Shown here: in pieces, positions 1 through 9,172 of the stretch
Layout of the letters: the number at the start of each line of letters is the position of its first letter
Position numbering within the stretch: position 1 is the first letter of the stretch
NCBI GenBank assembly: GCA_007133365.1
Contig: SLMV01000029.1
Coordinates: forward strand, 1 to 64,000
Direction of reading: 5' to 3'
Length of the DNA: 64,000 bases
Source of the DNA: Clostridia bacterium
GTDB taxonomy: Bacteria > Bacillota > Sulfobacillia > SLMV01
The notes under the pieces: model-generated
The model's database searches: none
Told to the model about the DNA's origin: nothing
The model's input: only the letters and a program-made list of their open reading frames with translations
Made by a program: the position numbers and the translations under genes

Positions 1-728
1 AGCCGAAGACACGATGGATCCGATGGTTTACCCGGGGTCCCTTCGGCCTCACTAATGAATCCATGCACCTGGTGGCCCGGCGGTAAGAAGTGTCGGATAA
101 CACCGATACAAGCATGAGCAAGGGCTGCCGTTTCGAACGCTTGCGTGGGGGGTAATCGTTCATTTCCTAAAAACGCCGAGCTCCTTCGAAAGGCCATTTC
201 CAACGGTTGAGCCGCTAACATATGGCTGTAGGCCGAATCATAAGTATCCGCATGAAACATTAGGACAGCATCCATTTCTTCGAACACACCCGCATCCACC
301 ATATACACCTTGCCACCCCGATCGTTGACCGCGGGCGAGGGTTCATGGGCCGGGGTTCCGATCACGTATAAGGAGCCGGGAAGCTCCGGCATAATCCGGA
401 TTAAACTCAACGCCGCACCAATCGCGGACACACTCACGATGTTGTGACCGGCAACCTGCCCACGCCCCGGTACGCCATCATACTCGGCAATCAAAGCGAT
501 GGCAGGACGCTTACCCTGATCACCATAGCGGGCAACAAAGGCGGTCTCCATGCCGGCCACATTACGCATCACCTCAAATCCCTCGTCTTCGAGAATCCCG
601 GTCAAGCGTTTGCTGGTCTCATACTCTTGAAAACCCGCCTCCGGATGTTCAGCCATCCATCGGTTCAAATCCGTCAATAATTCGCGAAGCTGCGACAGCA
701 CTTGACGCACCGCCTCTTTGTGATTCAC
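1..728 (-). CDS. M20-family amidohydrolase, 3' end cut by window edge
   Basis: The 242 visible codons resemble the AbgB/PM20D2-like branch of M20 metallo-amidohydrolases, which cleave N-acyl or peptide-like amide bonds. Visible signatures are the AEHPEAGFQEYETSK segment near residues 28-42, EYDGVPG near 86, GHN near 97 and GTPAHE near 128. The start is GTG at 728, behind GGAAAGGA. Two conserved active-site positions look altered: the metal-binding Cys of the usual HACGH motif reads Ala (QVAGHN), and the first Glu of the usual PAEE motif reads His (PAHE). The C-terminal metal ligand lies outside the window. It may be a divergent or inactive homologue. It is divergent from the FmdA-type gene at 994. 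Confidence 0.75.
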   Translation of the reverse strand, partial: MNHKEAVRQVLSQLRELLTDLNRWMAEHPEAGFQEYETSKRLTGILEDEGFEVMRNVAGMETAFVARYGDQGKRPAIALIAEYDGVPGRGQVAGHNIVSVSAIGAALSLIRIMPELPGSLYVIGTPAHEPSPAVNDRGGKVYMVDAGVFEEMDAVLMFHADTYDSAYSHMLAAQPLEMAFRRSSAFLGNERLPPTQAFETAALAHACIGVIRHFLPPGHQVHGFISEAEGTPGKPSDPSCLR

Positions 729-993
729 ACCGTTTCATCCTTTCCTTCGAAGCGCATCCGGAGACATCTACTGTTCATTGGGGGCAGCAAATCCAACAAA
801 AGACGTGACCCACTGGTAACGGGTCCCGTAAAAATTGTGGAGATGAGGATGCCAATGGTATTTATATTCAATAAGGATCGAGAAGTTCCTTCCGGAAAAA
901 CCCAGAAGATACACGATAATGTAAAAATATCGAAAGGGAACCGGAAAAAGAAGGCGAAATGAAAGGTAACTTACTCTAAAGGAGGGTCAACAA

Positions 994-1878
994 ATGGGTC
1001 AACCCATTGTGCTGGAATCATCCCAGCATGTTTATGCTTTTGCACCCGAGATGACGCCGGCCGGCTTTGCCGATTCTGGAGCAATCGTATTGTTTAAGAC
1101 TGCAGATGCCTTTAACGGGCAAATCACATCACCCGACGACACGTTAGCGGAACTCAATTTTGACGCCGTTAACCCGGCAACCGGTCCCCTGCATGTGAAA
1201 AATGCCCAACCCGGCGACATATTGGCTGTCGACATCCTTCACATGTCGACGGGCACCACCGGCATTATTCTGACGGTCCCCGGCTCGGGCGTATTGCGGG
1301 CCATGACCGACGCGGTCACGCGCATCGTCAAAATCGGTGCTCATTGGATCCAATTTAGCGATCAGGTGCGCATCGCCAAGCAACCGATGATGGGGGTCAT
1401 TGGCGTGGCGACCAAAGAGCAACGGATTCCTACCGGCACCCCGGGACGCCATGGCGGCAATATGGACACCCGTGATATTGCGGCCGGTGCTACGCTTTAT
1501 CTTCCGGTCTTTCAAGAGGGAGGGCTTTTGGCGATGGGGGATGCCCACGCTGCCATGGGCGACGGTGAGGTTTCCGGCACGGGCGTCGAATGCACCTCAG
1601 AAACTCTGGTTCGCGTACGCGTCCTAAAAAACCAAAGCCTCGACTGGCCATGGCTGGATAACCAAAAGGAACGCATGGTCATCGTCAGTGCCGAATCGCT
1701 CGACGATGCCACCGGTGAAGCCACCGAACAAATGGTGCGTCATCTCGCTCAAGCGCTGGATAAAGGTCTCGATGAAGCCTACATGCTCATGAGCTCGGCC
1801 GGTTCGCTTCGCATCAGCCAAGTCGTGGACCCTTTGGTGACGGTCCGAGCCACCATCCCTCGCCTCTACCTCGATTAG
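994..1878 (+). CDS. Acetamidase/formamidase family protein (FmdA-like)
   Basis: This 294-residue protein belongs to the FmdA/AmdA family, which hydrolyses short-chain amides to ammonia and the acid. The family signature is clear around residues 150-205: HGGNMDTRDI, then GDAHAAMGDGEVSGTGVE, which holds the metal-binding and catalytic positions. Length matches the short bacterial form. The ATG is preceded by AAAGGAGGG at a good distance. It is transcribed alone and faces the minus-strand gpsA operon end-to-end. Substrate is unknown; with the adjacent amidohydrolase it suggests use of amides as nitrogen or carbon source, which is inference. Confidence 0.85.
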   Translation: MGQPIVLESSQHVYAFAPEMTPAGFADSGAIVLFKTADAFNGQITSPDDTLAELNFDAVNPATGPLHVKNAQPGDILAVDILHMSTGTTGIILTVPGSGVLRAMTDAVTRIVKIGAHWIQFSDQVRIAKQPMMGVIGVATKEQRIPTGTPGRHGGNMDTRDIAAGATLYLPVFQEGGLLAMGDAHAAMGDGEVSGTGVECTSETLVRVRVLKNQSLDWPWLDNQKERMVIVSAESLDDATGEATEQMVRHLAQALDKGLDEAYMLMSSAGSLRISQVVDPLVTVRATIPRLYLD

Positions 1879-2050
1879 GTTTCGGACAAGAGCTGGGTCT
1901 CATTTAGGAAAAGGACTTTCGCGGCGAAGCGCCAAACCAACCGCCTTCAGATACCGTCACGAAGGCCTTGAAACCGCACTTTGGAAGGGATGGGGAAATG
2001 GAAGGCGGCTGCAAAAAGGGCATCCCATCATCAATGGACGGTCGCTTTCC

Positions 2051-3139
2051 TCATCCATCGCCCTTCGGTTCCAATCCTTCGTCACGGTTTATAAACTCAG
2101 CCTCCGGCTGAATCACAAACTCCTGCTCACGTTCGGTCTTGGCGGCTCGTTCCATCAGGGTTTGCACCGCAACTTGCGCCGGTTTCTGCTCAAATAAAAC
2201 CGCATTGAGTTCATTCACGATGGGCATCTCAACCTGCTGTTTCGCCGCCAGCGCTTGAGCCGCCGCCGTCGCACGAAGTCCTTCAATGGTTTCCCCTCGT
2301 GCTCGAATCTCATCCGGTGTATCGCCTTGTCCCAACGCCAAGCCCGCGCGTCGATTGCGGCTCAAATCGCTGGTACAGGTCAACACCAGATCCCCCAGAC
2401 CCGAAAGACCCGCGAAGGTAAACGGATGGGCCCCAAGGTGCACGCCCAGTCGGGCCAATTCGGCCAGACCTCGTGTGATCAAAGTCGCCTGCGAATTATA
2501 TCCCAGATCGAGACTGTGTAAAATGCCGACCCCGATGGCATAGATGTTTTTGAGGGCACCGCCCAACTCCACACCACACAAATCATCAGAGGTGTAGATC
2601 CGAAGTTCCGGGCCACTTAAGATATGCTGGACCTCTTTTGCCCATCCTTCATCGTCGGCAGCGACCACGGTCCCTGCTGGAAGCCCTCGCATGATTTCAA
2701 CGGCAAAGTTAGGGCCCGACAGGGCCGCAATCGGCGCATGGGACGGATTACCCAGTTCTTCTTGGATAACCTCCGACATGCGAAGAAGGGTGTTTGACTC
2801 CAGCCCTTTGGCCGCGGAAACGAGCGGACTTTTCCCCTGCCAATGGGGTTGCAATCGCGCCACCGTCTCGCGCATGCCCTGAGAAGAGGGTACCAGTAGG
2901 ATGACATCGGCGTTCGCCAACGCGACTTCCATATCTGCCGTTGGATGGAGATTCTCTGGAAAACCATAATCGGATAGGTAATCCGGGTTTCGAGCTTCTC
3001 GTATCATTTGCTCCGCCTGTTTTGAGCGCCGTGCCCATAACCGCACGTCATGACCGAGTCGGGCAGCAACAAAAGCAAGGGCCGTTCCCCAGCTGCCCGC
3101 ACCGAGGACGGCGATCCGGCGCGTATTACGACTCCCCAC
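2051..3139 (-). CDS. gpsA: NAD(P)H-dependent glycerol-3-phosphate dehydrogenase
   Basis: GpsA reduces dihydroxyacetone phosphate to sn-glycerol-3-phosphate, the backbone for phospholipids. The 362-residue protein has the dinucleotide-binding GAGSWGTA at 13-20, the catalytic-domain AAKGLE with Lys111, and GALKNIYAIG with Lys197. The C-terminus carries about 20 extra charged residues compared with usual members. It overlaps plsY by 14 bases and is last in der-plsY-gpsA, so substrate maker and acyltransferase are co-transcribed. In Bacillus subtilis spoIVA lies nearby downstream; here the next gene is the convergent FmdA homologue. Confidence 0.95.
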   Translation of the reverse strand: MGSRNTRRIAVLGAGSWGTALAFVAARLGHDVRLWARRSKQAEQMIREARNPDYLSDYGFPENLHPTADMEVALANADVILLVPSSQGMRETVARLQPHWQGKSPLVSAAKGLESNTLLRMSEVIQEELGNPSHAPIAALSGPNFAVEIMRGLPAGTVVAADDEGWAKEVQHILSGPELRIYTSDDLCGVELGGALKNIYAIGVGILHSLDLGYNSQATLITRGLAELARLGVHLGAHPFTFAGLSGLGDLVLTCTSDLSRNRRAGLALGQGDTPDEIRARGETIEGLRATAAAQALAAKQQVEMPIVNELNAVLFEQKPAQVAVQTLMERAAKTEREQEFVIQPEAEFINRDEGLEPKGDG

Positions 3140-3812
3140 CCTGATTCTCCTTCCTATAGGCCTCGGATTCTCCCAGTCGACGTTCTTCGCCCCGAAGCAG
3201 CCGCATCATATTGGTGCGGTGCCGAAAGAAGATCCAAACTAAAGCCACCACCGTCGCCAGTTGATACGTCAGAGGATAATCCCAAAACCAAGCAACAATC
3301 GCACCCGCCAAGGTTCCGACCATGACACCCAAGGAGACATAGCGCGTGATGATAAAGAACAAAATGGCAACGGTGAGTCCCACCGCCAACACCAACGGGG
3401 TTATATAAAGAAAGACGCCCGCCGTGGTGGCAGCACCTTTTCCGCCCCGAAAACCTAAAAACACCGACCAGTTATGGCCCGCGATGGCAGCAACACCACA
3501 GGCGGCAGTCATCCAAGGAATGCCAATCAATACATCGGCGGCCAAACAGGCAAAAAGACCCTTTGATGCATCCAACAAAAGGACGGCGACGGCCCATTTG
3601 GCGCCAAAGAGCCGTAAGACATTGGTCGTGCCAATATTGCCACTCCCGTGCTCTCGAATGTCGGTACCATGGAGTTTCCCCACACAAAATCCGATGGGGA
3701 TCGCACCCAACAAATAAGACAACCCGACGAAACCGATAAAAACGGCCACCATCCCCACACCGGTTAGTTCCGTCACCAAACCTAGGCTGATGGACGCCGC
3801 GAATGCCAGCAT
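3126..3812 (-). CDS. plsY: Glycerol-3-phosphate acyltransferase PlsY
   Basis: PlsY is the membrane enzyme that transfers the acyl group of acyl-phosphate to glycerol-3-phosphate, making lysophosphatidic acid. The 228 residues are rich in hydrophobic helices. All three family motifs are visible: SGNIGTTN at 57-64, GHNWSVFLGFRGGKG at 112-126, and a C-terminal HRTNMMRLLRGEE. The N-terminus is about 20 residues longer than usual; Met21 aligns better with known starts and is a possible alternative. It sits between der and gpsA, as in Bacillus. Confidence 0.93.
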   Translation of the reverse strand: MLAFAASISLGLVTELTGVGMVAVFIGFVGLSYLLGAIPIGFCVGKLHGTDIREHGSGNIGTTNVLRLFGAKWAVAVLLLDASKGLFACLAADVLIGIPWMTAACGVAAIAGHNWSVFLGFRGGKGAATTAGVFLYITPLVLAVGLTVAILFFIITRYVSLGVMVGTLAGAIVAWFWDYPLTYQLATVVALVWIFFRHRTNMMRLLRGEERRLGESEAYRKENQGGES

Positions 3813-3886
3813 ACCTCTTTCCTCTCCGTGATCGTATTCTTTTTTTGCAACTTCAACCTATCAAAGGGGCAATCCCCTGCCCACCC

Positions 3887-5218
3887 TTATTCCGACTTAC
3901 GGAACAGAAGGCGTATGGGCGTTCCCACCAATCCCAAGGCGCGTCGCAAATGGCGTTCAAGATACCGTCGGTAATTGGCGGTAATCAGCCGGGGATCATT
4001 CGTGAACAATAAGAAGGTCGGAGGGCCTTCCACCACCTGAGTGGCATAATAAATGCGAAGTTTGCGCCCACCCTGGGCCGGCGGCTCATGTCGCCCCACA
4101 ATCTCTCGAATGATCCGGTTTAAATCACTGGTGCGGATTTCAGATTTATAATGACGATACGCTTCCATCACCAGACTAGGAAGCCGACTGATCCGCAGAC
4201 CGCTGGCAGCGGAGGTCGAAATCCGAAGGGCATAATCAATGAAATATAAGCGATCGTCAAGCATCCGTTGATAAGCGTTCCAAGCAAGCGGATCCGATTC
4301 CACTAAATCCCATTTATTGACCACGACCACTGCTGCTTTGCCCTGATCTTGCGTGTAACTGGCGACGCGCTGATCTTGCTCGGTCACCATCTCCTGAGAA
4401 TCCAAAATCAATAATACGACGTCACTCTTACGAACGGCGCGCAAGGCACTCGACACACTATATTTTTCAACAATCTGATCGATGCGAGCACGCCGGCGAA
4501 GTCCGGCGGTGTCGACAAAGACAAACGCCTGGCCCTCCCAATACCACTCCACTTCGACGGCATCGCGCGTCGTTCCGGGCGTTTCGGAAACCATCACCCG
4601 CTCATCATGTAACAGGGCATTCATCAGGGATGATTTACCTACGTTCGGGCGGCCCACAATCGCCACTCGCACCGGTTCGTGCGGATCATCCACGTCACTC
4701 TCTTCGGAGAAAGGAAGGACCGCGATCACAGCATCCAACAAATCCCCGGTGTTACGACCGTGTTCCGCAGAAATCGGAATCGGCGTTCCTAGTCCTAAAC
4801 GGTAAAACTCATTGACGCTATCGTTAAGCCCCGTAGAATCCACCTTGTTGACACCAAGAATGACCGGGATCCCCCGGGCTCGAACCATGTCGGCCAGTTG
4901 TTCATCTAGTCCCGTCAGCCCTTCCCGCGCGTCCACCAGAAGCAAGATGGCATCGGCGGCGTTCAACGCCCGTTCGACCTGATGACGGATGGCGCCGACA
5001 ATCCGACGAAGACTTGCATCTTGCATGTTGTCTTCTTGCCAGCCACCGGTATCAATCGCGACGAATTGGCGCCCTAGCCATTCGGCTTCTCCATAGATCC
5101 GATCGCGCGTCACCCCCGGCGTCGGATCCGTGATGGAACGACGTTGCCCGACGAGGCGATTAAACAGCGTGGATTTCCCAACATTTGGCCTTCCAACTAT
5201 CGCAAGTACCGGCTTCAT
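3887..5218 (-). CDS. der: GTPase Der (EngA), ribosome assembly
   Basis: Der is a double GTPase needed to mature the 50S subunit. Two GRPNVGKS P-loops are visible near residues 9-16 and 189-196, each followed by G2-G4 motifs (TPGVTRD and NKVD; TPGTTRD and NKWD), then a basic KH-like C-terminus. The start is the ATG at 5218 behind GGAGGG. The reading frame stays open further upstream, but those 32 residues do not match the family. Length from this start is 443, as expected. A short AGGGG/CCCCT hairpin lies just beyond the stop. Confidence 0.95.
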   Translation of the reverse strand: MKPVLAIVGRPNVGKSTLFNRLVGQRRSITDPTPGVTRDRIYGEAEWLGRQFVAIDTGGWQEDNMQDASLRRIVGAIRHQVERALNAADAILLLVDAREGLTGLDEQLADMVRARGIPVILGVNKVDSTGLNDSVNEFYRLGLGTPIPISAEHGRNTGDLLDAVIAVLPFSEESDVDDPHEPVRVAIVGRPNVGKSSLMNALLHDERVMVSETPGTTRDAVEVEWYWEGQAFVFVDTAGLRRRARIDQIVEKYSVSSALRAVRKSDVVLLILDSQEMVTEQDQRVASYTQDQGKAAVVVVNKWDLVESDPLAWNAYQRMLDDRLYFIDYALRISTSAASGLRISRLPSLVMEAYRHYKSEIRTSDLNRIIREIVGRHEPPAQGGRKLRIYYATQVVEGPPTFLLFTNDPRLITANYRRYLERHLRRALGLVGTPIRLLFRKSE

Positions 5219-5252
5219 GACATTGCCCTCCAGTCGTTTCTCAATCTTCATT

Positions 5253-5281
5253 ATTATCGGCCAACGGTCCCAAAGTCGCAA
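5253..5281 (-). promoter_or_regulatory. Probable sigma-A promoter for der-plsY-gpsA
   Basis: On the minus strand TTGCGA (5281-5276) and GATAAT (5258-5253) are separated by 17 bases, about 35 bases before the der start codon. It lies inside the 194-base gap between fni and der, so these three genes could be read separately from the upstream operon. The assignment rests on sequence match only. Confidence 0.4.
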
Positions 5282-5412
5282 GATCATTCCGACGGAAACC
5301 GAAGGCGTCTCCATTTCGATCCCTATATCGTCTTCCCTTCAAAATCGGTTTGGGCAAATGGAAAATTAGGGAAAGGAGCGTTGACGGGAAAAGAACGGAT
5401 AGGAAGCATATC

Positions 5413-6525
5413 TTAGATTCTGGCCCGTTTGAACTCACCGAGCACCGCGTCCCAATTCCAACCGCGACCGCTCATCCAATGTACGACCCGTCCGGTTGCC
5501 ACATAGGGGGTGGATCGAGCCTCGGACACCGTTTGCGCTCCGATTAAGAAAAGGAGACGGCGCACGTCATGATTGAATCGCTGAAGAAATCGGGTCAACG
5601 CCGCTTCCCCATCTCGCGCGAGAATGCTCCACGCTGGACCTGCCAATGCGACCTGATGAGCACCCATCACCAGGGCTTTGACCGCATCCAGGGGGGTTCG
5701 TATGCCACCGCTTGCAATCACGGATACCGGTTCCTTCCGGACCGCCGCCAGCGTTTCCAAAAGGCTCAAAACACTTGGAAGCCCTAGAGACAGAAAATCC
5801 TCGTTGGCCAACGGCTGTTCCGTCCCGCGCCCAAGTTCGATCTGCGCAAAATTCGTACCACCGGCACCCGCGGTGTTGATGCCCGCCACCGACAAGCGAC
5901 AAAGCCGACGCGCCGTTTCCCACGAGATGCCAAAACCAACCTCTTTGACCACCACCGGGACCTCAACCGCACGGACGATGTCGCGGATTCGATCCCGAAC
6001 CTCCGAAAAGGACCGATCCCCTTCGGGCATTAGCAATTCCTGAATCAGGTTCAAATGCAGCTGCAGTCCGTCGGCCTCGATCATCTCAACCGCTTCCACT
6101 GCCTGCTGACACGAAACATTTGCCGAAAGATTAGCCCACAAGAATCCCTCCGGACTCACGTCACGAACCACCCGATACGTCGATACCGCCTCCGGTGTCG
6201 ACAACGCGGCTTGCTGAGAACCCACGGCCATCCCCCACCCCGCTGCCTGTGCCGCTCGAGCGAGGGCAGCATTGATCTCGGCCGTCTCCGGAGGGCCTCC
6301 CGTCATCGCATCAATAAAGAATGGGGACGCTAAGCGCCGCCCCCATTCCTCTACCTCTAATTCAACTTGCTCGGGGTCGAACGAGGGCAACGCTTGATAA
6401 ACCAACTGAATATCCCCATACCCAGGATCTTCGGGTCCATCCGAAGCCTCTAAAACCGCCTCGAGATGCTCCCGCTTACGCTCGAGCCGTCGTTCGTCAT
6501 TTGAATTCCCCGCACGTACAGGCAC
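5413..6525 (-). CDS. fni: Type 2 isopentenyl-diphosphate delta-isomerase
   Basis: This FMN-dependent enzyme interconverts IPP and DMAPP in isoprenoid synthesis. The 370 residues include the N-terminal RKREH (16-20), DAMTGG at 72-77, HLNLIQE at 157-163 with the conserved Glu163, KEVGFG with Lys194 and the flavin-phosphate loop GAGGTNF. The start is a GTG directly after the stop codon of the S1 gene, so translation is probably coupled. Placement between an S1 gene and der matches B. subtilis ypfD-fni-der. With ispH upstream, the operon holds both IPP/DMAPP production and its balancing step. Confidence 0.95.
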   Translation of the reverse strand: MPVRAGNSNDERRLERKREHLEAVLEASDGPEDPGYGDIQLVYQALPSFDPEQVELEVEEWGRRLASPFFIDAMTGGPPETAEINAALARAAQAAGWGMAVGSQQAALSTPEAVSTYRVVRDVSPEGFLWANLSANVSCQQAVEAVEMIEADGLQLHLNLIQELLMPEGDRSFSEVRDRIRDIVRAVEVPVVVKEVGFGISWETARRLCRLSVAGINTAGAGGTNFAQIELGRGTEQPLANEDFLSLGLPSVLSLLETLAAVRKEPVSVIASGGIRTPLDAVKALVMGAHQVALAGPAWSILARDGEAALTRFLQRFNHDVRRLLFLIGAQTVSEARSTPYVATGRVVHWMSGRGWNWDAVLGEFKRARI

Positions 6526-8088
6526 TTATACCTCTTTCTTTTCTTCCTCGTCATCTTCGGCTTCCTCGGTCTCATCTTCCGAGGGCGCCTCGGCGGAATC
6601 CTCGTCTGAAGACGTATCGTCGGCCTCGGCCGCTTCTTCGCTTTCCGCCAAATCATCCGCCAAACGATCACGCGTCTCCGTCAGAAGGTCACCAAAAACA
6701 TCGCCCAACGTCAGGTTGCCACTGACACGACGCTGCGGCCGCGGCTGCTTCTGCTGTTCTTCCTCTTTTCTGGCTTCTTTGAGACTCAGGCTAATCCGAC
6801 GTTCCTTCGGCTGAACACGAAGGACCTTGACCATGACGTCTTCACCTTCGGAGACGACTTCGCTGGGCTCGGTAACGTGGTAATCAGCCAACTCGGAGAT
6901 ATGGACCAAACCTTCGACGCCGGGTTCGAGTTGCACGAAGGCACCAAACGGAGCAATCCGCATAATTTTACCCTGAACCACATCATCAACATTGTACCTT
7001 TCATCAATGGACTCCCAAGGATCTGGTAGGAGTTGCTTAAGTCCGAGCGAAATCTTCTCCGCTTCTCGATCGACACGTAAGACTTTCACATCAATCTCTT
7101 CGCCCACTTCAAGCACATCCGACGGATGGTCCACGCGACCCCAGGACATCTGGGAGACGTGGAGAAGTCCATCAACACCGCCGAGGTCAATGAAGGCACC
7201 GAAATCGGTCAGCCCTTTGACCACACCCGAGACCGTCTGGCCTTCTTCGATCTTGGCCCAGGTTTCCTCGCGCTGGCCTGCGTGTTCTTCCTCAAGAACA
7301 ACTTTTCGGGAAATGATGATCCGGTTCTTGTTGCGGTCAAGTTCCACCACACGCGTTCGAACGGTTTCGCCCACATAAACCGAAAGGTCACTTACGAAAC
7401 CGCGATCGACGTGGGAGGCGGGCATGAATCCTCGGAGTCCGTAAACATCGAGGACCAAACCGCCCTTAACTTCCTCGACCACCGGAACCTCCAATATTTC
7501 CTTGTCTTCGTGCGCCTGATACAGCCGATCCCAGGCGATTTCATCCAGGGCCCGGCGATAGGACGCCAAGACGGCGCCATCCTGACCGTCAACACTTAAA
7601 ATATAAACCGGAATTTCCTGCCCCTCGCTAAAGACATCCTGGGGGCGCTCGCCCGATTTTAGCCGCAGTTCCGAAAGCGGAATGACACCATCCGATTTGT
7701 AGCGCACATCGACCAAAACATTATCATCATTGACCTGGACGATGGTTCCTTGAAGCACATCACCCGGTTGCAAGGGCTCAAAATCGAGCGCTTCGGTATC
7801 TTCCATGCTCGGGATGTCATCCATCTCATCTTCCGAGGAGGCCGATACCGCCAATTCTGCTTGGGCATCTTCATCATCGGATTCAAAGGTGACCTCATCT
7901 TGACACACCGTATCATCGGTGTCTTCTTCGGTATCGTCTTCACACTCCACTTGCTCGCAGTCCGTCTGCTCCTCTTGCTCCTCCGAGGGGCACTTTGTTA
8001 CCTCTTCCGACTGCTCGGTTCCTTCTTCTTCTACCTCTTCTTGTTCTAACGTTTCTTCGTCCTTACAAAAGTCTTTTTCTTCGAGCAC
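6526..8088 (-). CDS. S1-domain RNA-binding protein (ribosomal protein S1 homologue)
   Basis: The protein has four S1 domains, at about residues 108-178, 195-265, 283-352 and 370-437, flanked by an extremely acidic N-terminal region of about 100 residues and an acidic tail of about 40. It resembles Firmicute S1/YpfD proteins, which bind mRNA and may help translation. The chosen start is GTG at 8088, behind GGAGAGG; an upstream frame to 8139 would add 17 basic residues that do not fit. It follows ispH by 133 bases and abuts fni. In some Clostridia IspH and S1 are one fused protein; here they are separate. Confidence 0.88.
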   Translation of the reverse strand: MLEEKDFCKDEETLEQEEVEEEGTEQSEEVTKCPSEEQEEQTDCEQVECEDDTEEDTDDTVCQDEVTFESDDEDAQAELAVSASSEDEMDDIPSMEDTEALDFEPLQPGDVLQGTIVQVNDDNVLVDVRYKSDGVIPLSELRLKSGERPQDVFSEGQEIPVYILSVDGQDGAVLASYRRALDEIAWDRLYQAHEDKEILEVPVVEEVKGGLVLDVYGLRGFMPASHVDRGFVSDLSVYVGETVRTRVVELDRNKNRIIISRKVVLEEEHAGQREETWAKIEEGQTVSGVVKGLTDFGAFIDLGGVDGLLHVSQMSWGRVDHPSDVLEVGEEIDVKVLRVDREAEKISLGLKQLLPDPWESIDERYNVDDVVQGKIMRIAPFGAFVQLEPGVEGLVHISELADYHVTEPSEVVSEGEDVMVKVLRVQPKERRISLSLKEARKEEEQQKQPRPQRRVSGNLTLGDVFGDLLTETRDRLADDLAESEEAAEADDTSSDEDSAEAPSEDETEEAEDDEEEKKEV

Positions 8089-8221
8089 GTAAAACGTTCC
8101 TCTCCTTCGCCGGTTCCAAAAGCGCCGTGGCTTCAGCATTCGGTAGTGTGTGTCTTTTGGACGGCTTCATTATGACCGGATCTCGACATTGCCAGGCGTC
8201 ATCACTATCAACTAATGCTGG

Positions 8222-9172
8222 TTATCTCCCCTTTCGTTGCTTCAAAGGTTGACAGTCCGAGTGCGCTGACTCATTCTCCCTCACCAGGGGTTCCCCTTGC
8301 TCCATCGCAATTTGGGCACGTATCGCGTTACACACCGCATCCAAACTTTCCCGTGGTGTTGATGTCCCCCCTACCACCCCAATGGATCGTACTGAATCAA
8401 TCATCCAAGCGTAGTGCTCGGTGTCCTTCGCAGTTTCCACACTTAGGGTTCGTGTTCCTGCCTCCAACCCGATATCCAACAGGGCCTGGGTATTGGAACT
8501 GTTCTTCCCACCAACGACCACCAAAAGATCGACTTTTTTCGCCAAATTACGCACGCTTTCGCGTCGGGCCTGGACCACCGGACACAGGGTCTTCTCCATC
8601 ACCAAATCACCCGTCCGACGGTCAAGCGCCTCGACGATCGCTCGGGCCTCGGGCGGACTGAACGTGGTCTGAAAAAGCACCGTTCGTGCTGGCTTATCGG
8701 GAAGGGCCTCTGCCTCGTCGACCGACGCAATGACTTCCGTTTCATTCGGGCAACGTCCCATTACGCCCTGAACTTCAGGGTGATGCAAACGTCCGACCAG
8801 CACCAATGATGCCCCCTCGGCAGTATATCGCTCAGCTGCCCTTTGCACTTGACGAACGCGCGGACAGGTGGCATCCAACACCTTGACGCCTCGCTTTTGT
8901 AACGCACTTAAAACGGCAGGCGCTACCCCGTGACTGCGAATGATAACGGTGGCACCGGCCGGCACCGCTTCGGGTGTCTTTGCCACCCGAATCCCCCGGC
9001 GCGCCAAATCACAAACCACATCGGGATTATGCACCACTTCACCGAACGTGTACACCGATGTCGATTCCAACGCCGCCGCTTTTGCGCTTTGAACAGCCTG
9101 TTCGACGCCGAAACAAAAGCCACCATCCGGGGCTCGATGAATTTCGATGCTTCGGGTTTCGTCACGTTGCAT
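8222..9172 (-). CDS. ispH: 4-hydroxy-3-methylbut-2-enyl diphosphate reductase
   Basis: IspH makes IPP and DMAPP in the last step of the MEP pathway with a [4Fe-4S] cluster. Cluster ligands are visible as Cys20 (GFCFGV), Cys103 (DATCP) and Cys197 (TLCPV). Active-site residues His48, His81 and Glu133 (HHPEV) are also present. About 30 polar residues extend the C-terminus beyond the usual end. The gene overlaps plsC by 11 bases in the cmk-plsC-ispH-S1-fni operon. Confidence 0.95.
   Translation of the reverse strand: MQRDETRSIEIHRAPDGGFCFGVEQAVQSAKAAALESTSVYTFGEVVHNPDVVCDLARRGIRVAKTPEAVPAGATVIIRSHGVAPAVLSALQKRGVKVLDATCPRVRQVQRAAERYTAEGASLVLVGRLHHPEVQGVMGRCPNETEVIASVDEAEALPDKPARTVLFQTTFSPPEARAIVEALDRRTGDLVMEKTLCPVVQARRESVRNLAKKVDLLVVVGGKNSSNTQALLDIGLEAGTRTLSVETAKDTEHYAWMIDSVRSIGVVGGTSTPRESLDAVCNAIRAQIAMEQGEPLVRENESAHSDCQPLKQRKGR

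Noticed and set aside
702..962. An 86-codon plus-strand frame before the FmdA-type gene
   Set aside because: It begins inside the amidohydrolase gene, has a very basic low-complexity end and no ribosome site; taken as chance.
1879..2050. Terminator between the FmdA-type gene and gpsA
   Set aside because: CCGCCTTC/GAAGGCGG could pair only across a loop of about 50 bases and has no T run.
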